From positions 1-64,000 of the forward strand of contig QHYI01000107.1 in the NCBI GenBank assembly GCA_003223245.1: a stretch of 64,000 nucleotides of DNA, written 5' to 3'. Numbering within the stretch: position 1 is the stretch's first letter; each line of letters starts with the position of its first letter. Made by a program: the position numbers and the translations under genes. Source of the DNA: Acidobacteriota bacterium. GTDB lineage: Bacteria; Acidobacteriota; Terriglobia; Acidiferrales; UBA7541. The notes under the pieces were generated by a model. It was given only the letters and a program-made list of their open reading frames with translations. It did no database searches and was not told the origin of the DNA. Positions 1 to 9,720 of this stretch are shown here, piece by piece.

Positions 1-182
1 CGGCTGGTTGTAACTCGATCGCCAGACCTGTGTTCGGCATGACGGAGATCATAGCTAGCCCAGAAAACATGTCAAGCTATTTATGGGACACTACACTAGC
101 TTGCAAGCTAAGATGCTCGCATTTTTCGGGCAAGAAGTCCACTTCATCAAATTGCCGCAATTGCCGCTGCTCCTGACTCGTT

Positions 183-575
183 TTAAACAGCGGAAGCGGA
201 GCGGAAGGCTTTCCGACATTCCGCACAAGGACAGATGCTGCGAAGGTGGTCGTAAGCGTAGATGCCCGTGGAATGCCCGTCGTTGAAGGTAATCTGAATG
301 GCGTAATTGCCTACCTGTGTGGCGGCCTTCGCGCTAGGCTTCGGTTTGAACATTGGCAGCACCGGAGAAGAAGCCGCTCCCGGTGCGAGAGACTTGAAGG
401 CCGCCTTCTTGGCGCGCTCGTCGTTGCAGGTGGCGCAAGGGCATTCGTCGCGCAAGTACGAAAAATCGTAGTGGCTGGCATGTCCGTCAGCCCAGGTGAT
501 GTCCACGCCCGCGCCGCTCGATACGTGAATTTTGACGCTGAGCGGCTTTTTCCTGGGATCGAGGGAAGTGGGCAT
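183..575 (-). CDS. DUF971 domain-containing protein with two CPCxxC motifs
   Basis: Translation contains LRDECPCATC and LRSICPCAEC plus the DUF971-like ITWADGHxSxYxxxYLR pattern. Confidence 0.8.
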   Translation of the reverse strand: MPTSLDPRKKPLSVKIHVSSGAGVDITWADGHASHYDFSYLRDECPCATCNDERAKKAAFKSLAPGAASSPVLPMFKPKPSAKAATQVGNYAIQITFNDGHSTGIYAYDHLRSICPCAECRKAFRSASAV

Positions 576-715
576 TTTATAAGCTCAAGGTCGTTAGTGT
601 GTAAGTCTTTAGTTCCCTACGAAGCAAAAGGAACGCGCTATATTGTTTTCGTATGCGGCTTTCAGCGGGACATGGCGGCTCCCCGTCGTGAGGCCCACCC
701 ACCCTTCTCGATGGG

Positions 716-1927
716 TCACGATTTCACCTTTCCGTCGCAGCAATCGCCCGGGGGAATGGGATTGCCATGCGGGCAGGTCTTCGGGTGGCCCAAGAAAGTG
801 CAAATGCGCGCGTCGAGTTCCGGGCTGATGATGTGTTCGAACCGGCACGCTTGCGTTTGCGCTTCGGTCTCGTCGACCGCAAAAGTGTCCTTGAACAAGC
901 GCTCCGCCAAACGATGGCGGCGCACCACATCGCGCGCGCGCTGGCTCCCTGCAGGAGTGAGTTGTGCTTCTCCATTTTGCAGCGCGACCAAATGCAGGTC
1001 CGCCATGCGCGCAAGAACGCGCGAGGCAGGTTCCTCGGGCACGGTCGAGAGTTTTCCGGAAGCTCCCGCAGCTCGCAGGCGCGCAACCTCGGCGGGCTTG
1101 CCTTCCTCGCCACAAACCCAAATTTGTTCCAGCAGGTGATCGAAGCGGATTTCGTCGTCGGTCGAGACGGACTTACAGCAATCTGGCGTGTCCACCAGCG
1201 GGCAATTGAGCGGCTGGCTGGGGCCGTGCAGCGCGGAGTCGAAATGCAGGTGGCCATGGGCCAGTTCAATGCGGCGGTCCGCCTGGCGCGCGATATCCGG
1301 GTCGTGCGTGACCATCAGAATGGTGTGCCCCGCGTTGTGCAGCTTGCGGAAAATCTCGATGACAATTCTTTCGTTGGCTTCGTCGAGATTGCCGGTGGGC
1401 TCGTCCGCAAGAATGAGCTTCGGTTGATTGATCAGTGCCCGCGCGATGGCCACGCGCTGCTGTTCTCCGCCGGAAAGCTGCGCGGGCAAATGCGTCAGGC
1501 GGTCGCCAAGGCCAACGCGCTTCAGCGCCTCTTCGGCCTCTTTTTCGTCGGTGACGCTGTGAAAATACTGAGCCAGCATCACGTTTTCGAGCGCGGTGAG
1601 ATACGGTACGAGGTGAAACTGCTGAAAAACAAAGCCCACTTTTTCTGCGCGGTAGCGAACCAAGTCGTTTTCGCTCAAATTCGCAAGATCCACGCCGTCA
1701 ACGATCACACGACCAGACGTGAGCGTGTCCAACCCCCCGAGAATGTTGATGAGCGTAGTCTTGCCCGAGCCCGAGGGACCCATGAGCGCGACCCATTCGC
1801 CGCCGTTGACCGCGAAGCTGACGCCATTGAGTGCGCGCAACGAGCCGTACTGCTTGATCAAATTGTCGATGACGACTTGCTGCGCCCCAGCGCGCGGCTG
1901 CAACTGGAGGGGAGCAACGACACTCAC
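716..1927 (-). CDS. ABC transporter ATP-binding protein (MacB/LolD-type) fused to a C-terminal DtxR/MntR-type metal-dependent regulator domain
   Basis: Walker [10 protein letters not shown], signature [15 protein letters not shown], Walker [14 protein letters not shown]-terminal part has wHTH-like region, [42 protein letters not shown] typical of DtxR. Confidence 0.9.
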   Translation of the reverse strand: MSVVAPLQLQPRAGAQQVVIDNLIKQYGSLRALNGVSFAVNGGEWVALMGPSGSGKTTLINILGGLDTLTSGRVIVDGVDLANLSENDLVRYRAEKVGFVFQQFHLVPYLTALENVMLAQYFHSVTDEKEAEEALKRVGLGDRLTHLPAQLSGGEQQRVAIARALINQPKLILADEPTGNLDEANERIVIEIFRKLHNAGHTILMVTHDPDIARQADRRIELAHGHLHFDSALHGPSQPLNCPLVDTPDCCKSVSTDDEIRFDHLLEQIWVCGEEGKPAEVARLRAAGASGKLSTVPEEPASRVLARMADLHLVALQNGEAQLTPAGSQRARDVVRRHRLAERLFKDTFAVDETEAQTQACRFEHIISPELDARICTFLGHPKTCPHGNPIPPGDCCDGKVKS

Positions 1928-3108
1928 GCTTCACCTCGGAATACGGATGCCGGGCGGAGGCTCGCCAGCCGCCGCAACGGGAAGGCGCTCAGAATGGCCA
2001 CCAGCATCGTCAAACCCACAGCTACAGGATACACAATCAGGCGCGGACGCGCCGCCACTCCAAAAACGGCCTTGCCTAAGGCGATAGAAAGCAAAATCCC
2101 GAGCGCTGCGCCGATTAAACCGCCCGCCAAGCCTAGCAGTGCCGCCTCCGCCAGGAAAAGGCGCACCACGCGGCGCGTTGCCCCGCCAATGGCCTTCATC
2201 AGACCCACATCCATCTTGCGCTCGATGGCCACGTTGGTCATGGCGGCCATGACGCACAGTGCGGTCAACAACAAAACGATGCCTACCGTTGCTGTCAGCA
2301 ATCCGCTGATGCGGCTGTAAATTTTTGCTTCGCCCTCTGTGAATTGGCGGATGGGACGAACGTCAACATCGGGAAGCCGTCGTTGAAGGTCCGCGATGTA
2401 CGTCTGGATTTCCCCGGGAGTGCCTGGAACGGTCAGCTCAACCATGCTAATGCGATCAGCAAGACCGGCCAGGCGTTGCGCGGCTGATAGGCCAATTTCA
2501 AGGCGGTTGTCCTCGGGTCCGCCGGTCTGGCGAATGCTGGCGACGCGGCACGATTCCCGGCGGTCGCTGCTGGTTAAGACGAGCGCTGTTCCCGGCTGCG
2601 CGCCCAGCTGCTGCGCGAATTTTGCACCTGCCACACATACATCTTGCGACGATGGGGTTGCTTCACTCAGGTTGCTCGCGGCAGCTGAAGAAGAGCGCAG
2701 CGAACCTTTGACAATACCTAGCGGATTCAATCCGGCAACAACCGCATTGACTGATTTTCCCGACTGCGGAACGGAAACATTGATGATCAGGTAGAGAGAC
2801 GATGACACGGTTACTCGACCACCGGGCAGGTTGCCGGGCACTCGGTCGATCGTGGACTCGCGTAACGTTCCAGAACTTGAACCAGAAGAACCTCTCGGAA
2901 CAAGCAGCACATTCGGCCCAAAAGCCCGAAATTCCGTGGTGAGACGGCGCTTGGCGTCCACCTGCAGATTGAGCAGAGCGGCGGTGACGGCGGCGCCGGC
3001 ACCGAGCGCCAGCAGCATGACGAAGAGCCGTCCGCGGTTGGCTCCCAGCAGCCGCCGCAGGATGCGCCAGAACATTGCACGATTGGTGTCTCTAAGCTCG
3101 GTCATCAT
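1924..3108 (-). CDS. FtsX-like ABC transporter permease (second permease)
   Basis: MMTELRDTNRAMFWRILRRLLGANRGR start, C-terminal FtsX-type TM block; overlaps neighbours by 4 nt. Confidence 0.85.
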   Translation of the reverse strand: MMTELRDTNRAMFWRILRRLLGANRGRLFVMLLALGAGAAVTAALLNLQVDAKRRLTTEFRAFGPNVLLVPRGSSGSSSGTLRESTIDRVPGNLPGGRVTVSSSLYLIINVSVPQSGKSVNAVVAGLNPLGIVKGSLRSSSAAASNLSEATPSSQDVCVAGAKFAQQLGAQPGTALVLTSSDRRESCRVASIRQTGGPEDNRLEIGLSAAQRLAGLADRISMVELTVPGTPGEIQTYIADLQRRLPDVDVRPIRQFTEGEAKIYSRISGLLTATVGIVLLLTALCVMAAMTNVAIERKMDVGLMKAIGGATRRVVRLFLAEAALLGLAGGLIGAALGILLSIALGKAVFGVAARPRLIVYPVAVGLTMLVAILSAFPLRRLASLRPASVFRGEA

Positions 3109-4418
3109 TCCCCTCGCAGGATTGGCGCCGGCTCCATGCGCGAAGCGCGGCGCAGCGGAATGGCGCTGCCGAGCAGCGTCACAACCGCAGCGAGCCCAAT
3201 CACCACGGAAAAGACCAGCAGGGTCGGCTCCGGTGCTGCACCGAAAATCTTTTCGCCCAGCAGGCGCGCCAAGACGATTCCCAGGGCATAACCAACACCT
3301 CCGCCCACAAACGCGAGCAGGAGTTGCTCCGCGGCAAGCAAGAAGCCAACCGTGCCGGAACCGGCGCCCAAGGCCTTCATCAAACCGATTTCGACCTGCC
3401 GCTCGATCACTGAGGCCGCCGACGAGGCACCAACCGCCAGCGCCGCAGCCAGCATGGCTGCGAGAGAGACCAGCCAAAGCAGCATTTCCACGTGCGTGAG
3501 GATCTGGCCTTCGCCTTCCGCGACACGGCGAATCACGCGCACATCGGTCCCCGGCAATTCCTGCTGAATCTGATACGCAATCGAAGAAATGTACGGCGTG
3601 CAGAACCATCGGTCGTATTCGGGGGGGGTCATCGTTTTCGGGTCTTTGCGCGCAAAGGCATCTTCCGGTTTCGTTAGAGCGCTGACGTAAAGTTTGCGGT
3701 ACTGCCCCGGCTTTCCGGCAAGCTCTTGAGCAATCGAAAGAGGCACGACAATGGCATCATCCTCCGGGCCTCCGCTGTCCAGAATCCCAACAATAGCCAG
3801 CGTCGGGCCAGGTTTGCCGTCGAGGTTGTACGTCAACAGGCCAGCGGAGCGGCTGATTCCGTTCTTCTGGGCAAAGTTCTTGCCTATTACGCACTCATTG
3901 TTTCCTTCGACGAACCAACGGCCTTCCACATGCCACCACGGATTCGTTTTTTCGATTCCCGTTACAAAGGTACCGCCATCAGGAAGTTTCACTTCGTGAT
4001 TTACCCAAGTTCCGAGAACCGGCATAAATGTAGGGACGCTCCGGTAGTCCAATACTAGCTTGTCCTTGGGATAGGTTGACGCTTTGACCTGGGCTTCCAA
4101 AACCGGCGCGAAGCCCATGATGTTGTTGTGCCAGAAAATCGTTTTGAGTTTCGGCAGGTCTGCTTCCGGCAGGTAAGCGCCTGCGTTCACCGGCCGATAA
4201 TCCACTCCGCCTATTTCGAGCGGCAGGGAATCGGCCTTCGGCGTGACTACCAGGTTCGCGCCCAGGCTGCGAAACTCCTTGGCGAGGCGGTCGCCGACAT
4301 CCAGCGCCACGCTGAGTGCCGCGGTGGCCACACCCATGCCCAAAGCCAGCGCCGCGCCAGTCAGCAGCTTGTGCCGCGGACGCCGCCCGAAAGAATCGGC
4401 CACGAGTCGTAGAAACAT
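3105..4418 (-). CDS. FtsX-like ABC transporter permease (first permease)
   Basis: N-terminal TM, periplasmic MacB-like region, C-terminal ERQVEIGLMKALGAGSGTVGFLLAAE block. Confidence 0.85.
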   Translation of the reverse strand: MFLRLVADSFGRRPRHKLLTGAALALGMGVATAALSVALDVGDRLAKEFRSLGANLVVTPKADSLPLEIGGVDYRPVNAGAYLPEADLPKLKTIFWHNNIMGFAPVLEAQVKASTYPKDKLVLDYRSVPTFMPVLGTWVNHEVKLPDGGTFVTGIEKTNPWWHVEGRWFVEGNNECVIGKNFAQKNGISRSAGLLTYNLDGKPGPTLAIVGILDSGGPEDDAIVVPLSIAQELAGKPGQYRKLYVSALTKPEDAFARKDPKTMTPPEYDRWFCTPYISSIAYQIQQELPGTDVRVIRRVAEGEGQILTHVEMLLWLVSLAAMLAAALAVGASSAASVIERQVEIGLMKALGAGSGTVGFLLAAEQLLLAFVGGGVGYALGIVLARLLGEKIFGAAPEPTLLVFSVVIGLAAVVTLLGSAIPLRRASRMEPAPILRGE

Positions 4419-4420
4419 TT

Positions 4421-4458
4421 TCTTAGTTTTCAGTTCTCAGTGGTCAGTTCTCAGTTCA
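4421..4458. repeat. Degenerate period-7 repeat (tCAGttct...)
   Basis: cag/tag recurs at 4424, 4431, 4438, 4445, 4452. Confidence 0.75.
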
Positions 4459-4582
4459 AACATCACGGGAAAAACCATGCTCAGTAGCGATTCATATTTC
4501 TTCTAACTGAAAACCGAGGCCTGCAAACTGATAATTTGCTATTACGGCAAACCTTTCTAGCGTGCCGATCGCGCCATCACGC

Positions 4583-5816
4583 CTATTTCGGAATCTCCGT
4601 AGACTCCTGAGCGAGGGCGGAAATGTCGATCACAATGTTGTCTTGATCGACGTGCGCGGGCACGCCGATAGGATTGCAGCCTCCCTGGTCGCCAATTGAG
4701 GGAATATAAATCGCCGAAGCGCAGTGCCGACAAATGACGTTCTGGCCGTCCTGGCGGTAACCTTCCGCGCCGCAAATCCGGCAGGCGTCCAGCGCCACGC
4801 CCCAGCCGTTCGGCTTCTTGATGACCATGAAGCGCAGGGACTGGCTGCCCGTACTGACCGTGAACAGATGCATAGCGCCGTCTTGCACCGCGCCGACAGG
4901 CACGCGCACGATGTTGCCAACGGGGTCAACCGGCTGAGCCGCTGGGGGCGCCGAATTTGCGCGCGCGTAAATGAAATCCGCGGTTAAAACCAGGATCACC
5001 GCCAGCGAAGCGGTCGCGGCGGCAAGCATCCAGCCACGCTGGCGCCGATTTTGCGATTCGAACAGGCGCTTTTCCGCGGCGTTCAGGGAATCCCGATCGA
5101 TTTTGGCCTGCGAAGCCGTCTGCCATTCCCGCAGAATCAGGAGGATCGCCGCGCCAAAAATGAAAACGAAGAAGAACAGCTCGTTGCGCACGACGGGTCC
5201 TAAAATGGCCATCTCGCCTTTGCTAGAAGGCAGCCACTGCGCCTCACTTAATTCGTGCAGGCCCGTCAAACCCAATTGAAAGGCCACGAGCATCAAGATG
5301 ACGCTGGTGGCCGCGAAGAACCGCTGCAGCGGAATGCGTAGCGTGCCTTTGAAAAAGAACAGTCCAACTGCAACCGCCGCGCCAATTCCGGCGATGGTGC
5401 CACTCCACAGCGCGCAGGATCAGCGCGAGTTCGGCGCCTTCGCGCAAAACCATCAGAAACACGAAGAGAAAAATGCCCCAGCCCGCGGCTTTTCCGGCCC
5501 GCTCGGCGTAGGACTCCACTTTTTCCTCAATTTCTTTTCGCAGGTGGCGCGCAACGCGGTTCATCCATACAATCATCGTAACCACGAAGACCGCGGCCAC
5601 CAGGAGCATCAGCCCCTCGAAGCCGTCTTCGCTGATGCGCCAGCGTTCCAGCCCCACCGCCACAGCCAGGCTAACAGCAGCGGCTGCCGCCAGGCCGTAC
5701 CAAACGAAGCGCGCCAACTGACGGCGGCCAGTGCGAGAGAGGTAGACCAGGATGATGCCGACCACGAGCGCCGCTTCCACACCTTCGCGAAGCGCGATAA
5801 GAAAAGCCGAAAGCAT
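4583..5816 (-). pseudogene. FTR1-family iron permease fused to DUF2318 Fe-S-like domain, frame-disrupted near 5400
   Basis: Frame 1 (from 5816) has REGVEAALVVGI and REGAELALIL; frame 2 (ORF 4583..5296 plus upstream in-frame TIAGIGAAVAVGLFFFKGTLRIP) continues FTR1 then CRICGAEGY...CRHCASAIYIPSIGDQGGCNPI of DUF2318. Confidence 0.8.
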
Positions 5817-5895
5817 GAGTTGTCCTGTAAGTCTAGTTGTAAGTCATTTGCAACTACAAGCTCGAGTTTACCTTAGCGGGACGCTCCTGGTCAAC

Positions 5896-5912
5896 CGGAC
5901 TAATTCAGTCCG
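5896..5912. promoter_or_regulatory. Palindromic operator CGGACTAATTCAGTCCG resembling an IscR/Rrf2 type-1 site
   Basis: Perfect CGGACT/AGTCCG inverted repeat; core GACTAATTCAGTC fits GACTrwwwyAGTC; about 80 bp upstream of the FTR1 start. Confidence 0.6.
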
Positions 5913-5952
5913 ATTTCTTAACCGGCAGGATAGGGTATTCTGTTTCTTACCC

Positions 5953-8900
5953 ATGGGCACGTTTCGCCAAGCCTTGTCCTTGACGCTCTCTAGCCTCTTT
6001 CTGTTTTCTCAAGCGTCCTTCGCTCAAGCAGTGCCTGCTTCTCTGCAGGCGCCCACTGCGCGCGTCCGGCCGGACCTCAAGCGCGCGCGCAAGGCCGCCG
6101 AACAGGGTGAGAAAGCAGAGGCCTCCGGGCATTTGGAGGATGCCTTGGCCGCTTACGAGGAAGCCGCGCGCTATGCTCCACAAGACACGCAGTTCGCAGC
6201 TCATGCCGAAGCGCTGCGCTCGAAGCTGGTTCGCTCCTACGCCGAGGCAGCGGAGCGGGACGCGATCGCAGGCCGGCTGGACCAGGCAACCGAGGACCTC
6301 GCGGCAGCGCTGGCAGTTGATGCAACGAACACTGCCGTCCTGGAGCGCTTGCGGGAAATGAAAAGCATGCGGGAACAGTCCCCGCCGAAGGTCGCCCCGG
6401 AAATTCCTGGATTGCCCAAGTTGAAACCGCAAGCTGGCAAGCATAGTCTCGACCTGCGGGGCGACACTAAAACGGTGTATGAACAACTGGCCGGCATTTT
6501 CGGCCTACGGGCTACCTTCGACCCTGACCTGATTGCTAGAAATGCGCGCTTGAATCTCAAAGATGTGGATTTCCGCGACGCCATAACGGTTCTTGCCACG
6601 GAGACCGAAACTTTTTGGCGTCCGGTGAATGCCACATTGTTCTTTGTCGCCCAAGACACGTCAGAAAAGCGGCGCGAGTATGATTTGGAAGCGGAGCAGA
6701 CTTTTCCTCTTTCATCCGCTAACACTTCCGAGGATGCCACGGAAGTTTTGCGCATCCTGCGCGATATCACCGGCTCCACGCGCATAACTCTTGACGCGAA
6801 TAGTCACAGCCTTACCATGCGCGATACTCCGCAGCGGCTGGCCCTTGCTGGCGAGCTCATCCAGCAGATGGAGAGGGCGCGCGGCGAATTGCTACTTGAA
6901 ATTGAGCTGCTGGAAGTCGACCGCAACACCGCGACGAAACTCGGCATCGAACCTCCCACCAGGCAGAGATTAATTGCAATTCCTCCCAACTTGATCAGCC
7001 AGTTGAACCAAGCAAGCAATCTGTCGGCGCTCCAAACGCTTTTAGCCGGAATTTTTGGAACCGCCGCCACCGGCAGCACTTCGATCAGCTCCCTGATTCC
7101 TCCGCTCGTTGCTATTGGCGGCGGCAACTCCACGTTTCTCCTGACTCTTCCCGCAGCAGCGGCAGACTTCTCCGATGCGCTGTCGCTGGTAGAAAGCGGC
7201 CGCGAAGTTCTCCTGCGCGCGCAAGATGGGAAGCCGGCTACCTTTTTCGTCGGTCAGCGCTATCCGGTCACGCTTTCCCTACTTTCCGGCAGCCTGGGAA
7301 CTTCTTCCTTTACGCCGAGTCCAGGGGGAGTGAGCAATCCTTTTCCCAGCACTTCCTATCCCGCCGGAACCGGCCCGGCCGCGCTGGTGGCTGCGGATTT
7401 TATGAATAATGGTTTATCGGATTTGGCAGCAGTCAACGAAATCGACAACTCGATTACGGTTCTATTGAACCAGAGCAGCAATCAGGGAACATTTGCCCAG
7501 GCTACGGGTTCCCCCATCTCGCTCGGGACTTCTCGCGCCGCAGCCCCGGCAACTCATCCGGGAATAGCTTCGGCAACGTTTACCAGCAGTGGGTGCCACG
7601 ATTTGATCGCCAGCGATCCCCTGGCGAACTTGGTGAACGTACTGTTCAGCAATTGCGACGGGACGTTTCAGAAGCCCGTCGCCATTCCCGTGGGTTTCAA
7701 CCCGGGTGCGCTTGCCACGGGCGACTTCAACGGTGATGGACACCAGGATTTTGCAGTGGCTAACGAAGGCGACGACACGGTCTCGATTTTTCTTGGCGAT
7801 GGCACCGGAAAGTTTACGCCCGCGAAGAATTCTCCTTTTCTTTTCGCGCCGCAACTCATGATCCGCACGACCTCACTTCCTGACGGTGTTCTGAATGCCG
7901 CTTACAACGCAACGGTGCAATCGACCGGAGGAACCGGGGCGGTGGCCTGGAGTTTGGCGACGGGGACGCTTCCAGCGGGCCTGGCTTTGGATCCCAGCAC
8001 GGGCGCCATTTCGGGCACGCCAACGGCAGCGGGAACATCACCAATTACGGTGAAGGTGACCGATTCCGCCACGCCTCCGAGTTCCGTTACCACCCGACTG
8101 AGTATTACGGTCAACACTGCCGCTCCGACTTTTGCGATTTCTACTTCATCACTCCCGAACGGAAACCTTGCGACGCCCTACGACCAGGTCCTGACGGTTA
8201 CCGGGGGAACCTCCCCATTTACCTGGAGCATTTCATCCGGATCGCTTCCGGCGGGCTTAAGTCTGAACGCCAAGACCGGTGAAATGACCGGCGCTTCGAC
8301 AGCCGCGACAGTTGGCGCAAGTTCCACTTTTGTGGTAGCAGTCACAGATTCCAGCGCCCCACCCTTAACTGCGCAAAAGCAGTTTACCTTGACGCCCTTC
8401 ACTGCCGCGGAGCGGGGCCCGGTGGCAATGGTGATGAATGACTTTAATGCGGATGGCAACCAGGACCTGGCCATCGTCAATCAAGCGACCGACAACGTGA
8501 GCATCCTCTTGGGTCATGGCGACGGGACGTTTGCAGAAGCCACCGGCTCGCCCATTTCCTCGGGCATTGGCAAAGCTCCCGTGGCCATCGCCGCCGGCGA
8601 TTTAAATGGCGACGCCAAGCCGGATCTTGCGGTCGTGAATCAAACCGATAACACCGTCAGCGTTTTGCTGAACAACGGGGACGCCACCTTTGCGCCGGGA
8701 CCCTCGCCGCTTCTGCAAACAGCTGCGTCACCCACGGGCGTGGCGATCGCCGACTTCAATCAAGACGGCCACGCGGATATCGCGGTGACCAACGGGGGAG
8801 CCAACACCTTTCGTGTATTCGTGGGCCTGAGCGGCGGACTGTTTAGCTTAGCCTTCGAGCCACCGGCAGGTCCCCCTGGTTCTACGCCAACCGCCATCGT

Positions 8901-9600
8901 TGCGGGGGCTTTTGCGACGGGCGGATTCCCGGATGTGGCGATCACCAATGACGTGTCGGGGGCGGCGGGCGATGTCACTGTGGTTTTGAGTCCAGCCAGT
9001 CTTTTTTCCAATGGGGTAGCCCCGGGGGTCCTGCAACAGCCCTACCCCGCCTCGGAATACGTCGATCTCGGTTTGAAGATCAAAGCTACGCCGACACTTC
9101 ACCCCGACAGCGAAGTAACCTTGCAGTTGGAATTTGAAATCCGCGCTCTTTCCGGTAGCAGTGTAAACGGCATCCCCATCCTTTCGAATCGCACGTTATC
9201 GCAAACTGTGCGTGTGAAGGAAAACGAACCGACGCTCATTAGCGGAATGACCGACCGGGAAGAAACTCGCTCTATCGTCGGCTTACCCGGATTCGCGGAA
9301 ATTCCCGGCGTAAGATATGCCTTCAGCTCAAAAAGCCAGTCGTTGCAAGACACGGACTTGCTCATCGTGGTTACCCCGCGCAGACTACGGCTGGCGGACC
9401 ACATTACACGTACGATCTACGCCGGGCGCGGTGAAATTCAAGGCGGCGCTGCTGGATTTCGTGGAGTTCCTGCACCGACACTGCCGCAACAACCGCGACA
9501 ACCGCAACCCGAACGACCGCTTGAGCAACCGCCGCTCCAGCAGCAGCCGCCTCAGCAACAGCCCCAGCCGCAGCCTCAACAGCAACCGGAGAAGCCCTAG
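5953..9600 (+). CDS. Secretin (type II/IV pilus-type) with TPR N-terminus and inserted FG-GAP/VCBS and Ig-like domains
   Basis: Signal-like MGTFRQALSLTLSSLFLFSQASFA; secretin N-region; DFNGDGxxDxAVxN repeats; GVxLKxTPxL...VRVKENEPTLISGMTDREETRSIVGLPGFAEIPGV secretin C-terminus. Confidence 0.85.
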   Translation: MGTFRQALSLTLSSLFLFSQASFAQAVPASLQAPTARVRPDLKRARKAAEQGEKAEASGHLEDALAAYEEAARYAPQDTQFAAHAEALRSKLVRSYAEAAERDAIAGRLDQATEDLAAALAVDATNTAVLERLREMKSMREQSPPKVAPEIPGLPKLKPQAGKHSLDLRGDTKTVYEQLAGIFGLRATFDPDLIARNARLNLKDVDFRDAITVLATETETFWRPVNATLFFVAQDTSEKRREYDLEAEQTFPLSSANTSEDATEVLRILRDITGSTRITLDANSHSLTMRDTPQRLALAGELIQQMERARGELLLEIELLEVDRNTATKLGIEPPTRQRLIAIPPNLISQLNQASNLSALQTLLAGIFGTAATGSTSISSLIPPLVAIGGGNSTFLLTLPAAAADFSDALSLVESGREVLLRAQDGKPATFFVGQRYPVTLSLLSGSLGTSSFTPSPGGVSNPFPSTSYPAGTGPAALVAADFMNNGLSDLAAVNEIDNSITVLLNQSSNQGTFAQATGSPISLGTSRAAAPATHPGIASATFTSSGCHDLIASDPLANLVNVLFSNCDGTFQKPVAIPVGFNPGALATGDFNGDGHQDFAVANEGDDTVSIFLGDGTGKFTPAKNSPFLFAPQLMIRTTSLPDGVLNAAYNATVQSTGGTGAVAWSLATGTLPAGLALDPSTGAISGTPTAAGTSPITVKVTDSATPPSSVTTRLSITVNTAAPTFAISTSSLPNGNLATPYDQVLTVTGGTSPFTWSISSGSLPAGLSLNAKTGEMTGASTAATVGASSTFVVAVTDSSAPPLTAQKQFTLTPFTAAERGPVAMVMNDFNADGNQDLAIVNQATDNVSILLGHGDGTFAEATGSPISSGIGKAPVAIAAGDLNGDAKPDLAVVNQTDNTVSVLLNNGDATFAPGPSPLLQTAASPTGVAIADFNQDGHADIAVTNGGANTFRVFVGLSGGLFSLAFEPPAGPPGSTPTAIVAGAFATGGFPDVAITNDVSGAAGDVTVVLSPASLFSNGVAPGVLQQPYPASEYVDLGLKIKATPTLHPDSEVTLQLEFEIRALSGSSVNGIPILSNRTLSQTVRVKENEPTLISGMTDREETRSIVGLPGFAEIPGVRYAFSSKSQSLQDTDLLIVVTPRRLRLADHITRTIYAGRGEIQGGAAGFRGVPAPTLPQQPRQPQPERPLEQPPLQQQPPQQQPQPQPQQQPEKP

Positions 9601-9720
9601 CTTTAGCTAATGGCACGGAGTTTGCGTAGCCAGGAAAATTGAACCTCAAATCCGAAATTGTAAGTGTGCTGAAGAGCTTTTCGCTTGCGCGAAAAAGTGC
9701 CTTATGCCCGAAAAAGTTTC

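Noticed and set aside
767-2320. 517-aa plus-strand ORF
   Set aside because: Antisense to the clearly coding ABC-DtxR and permease genes; low-complexity Arg/Ala-rich translation typical of GC-rich shadow ORFs.
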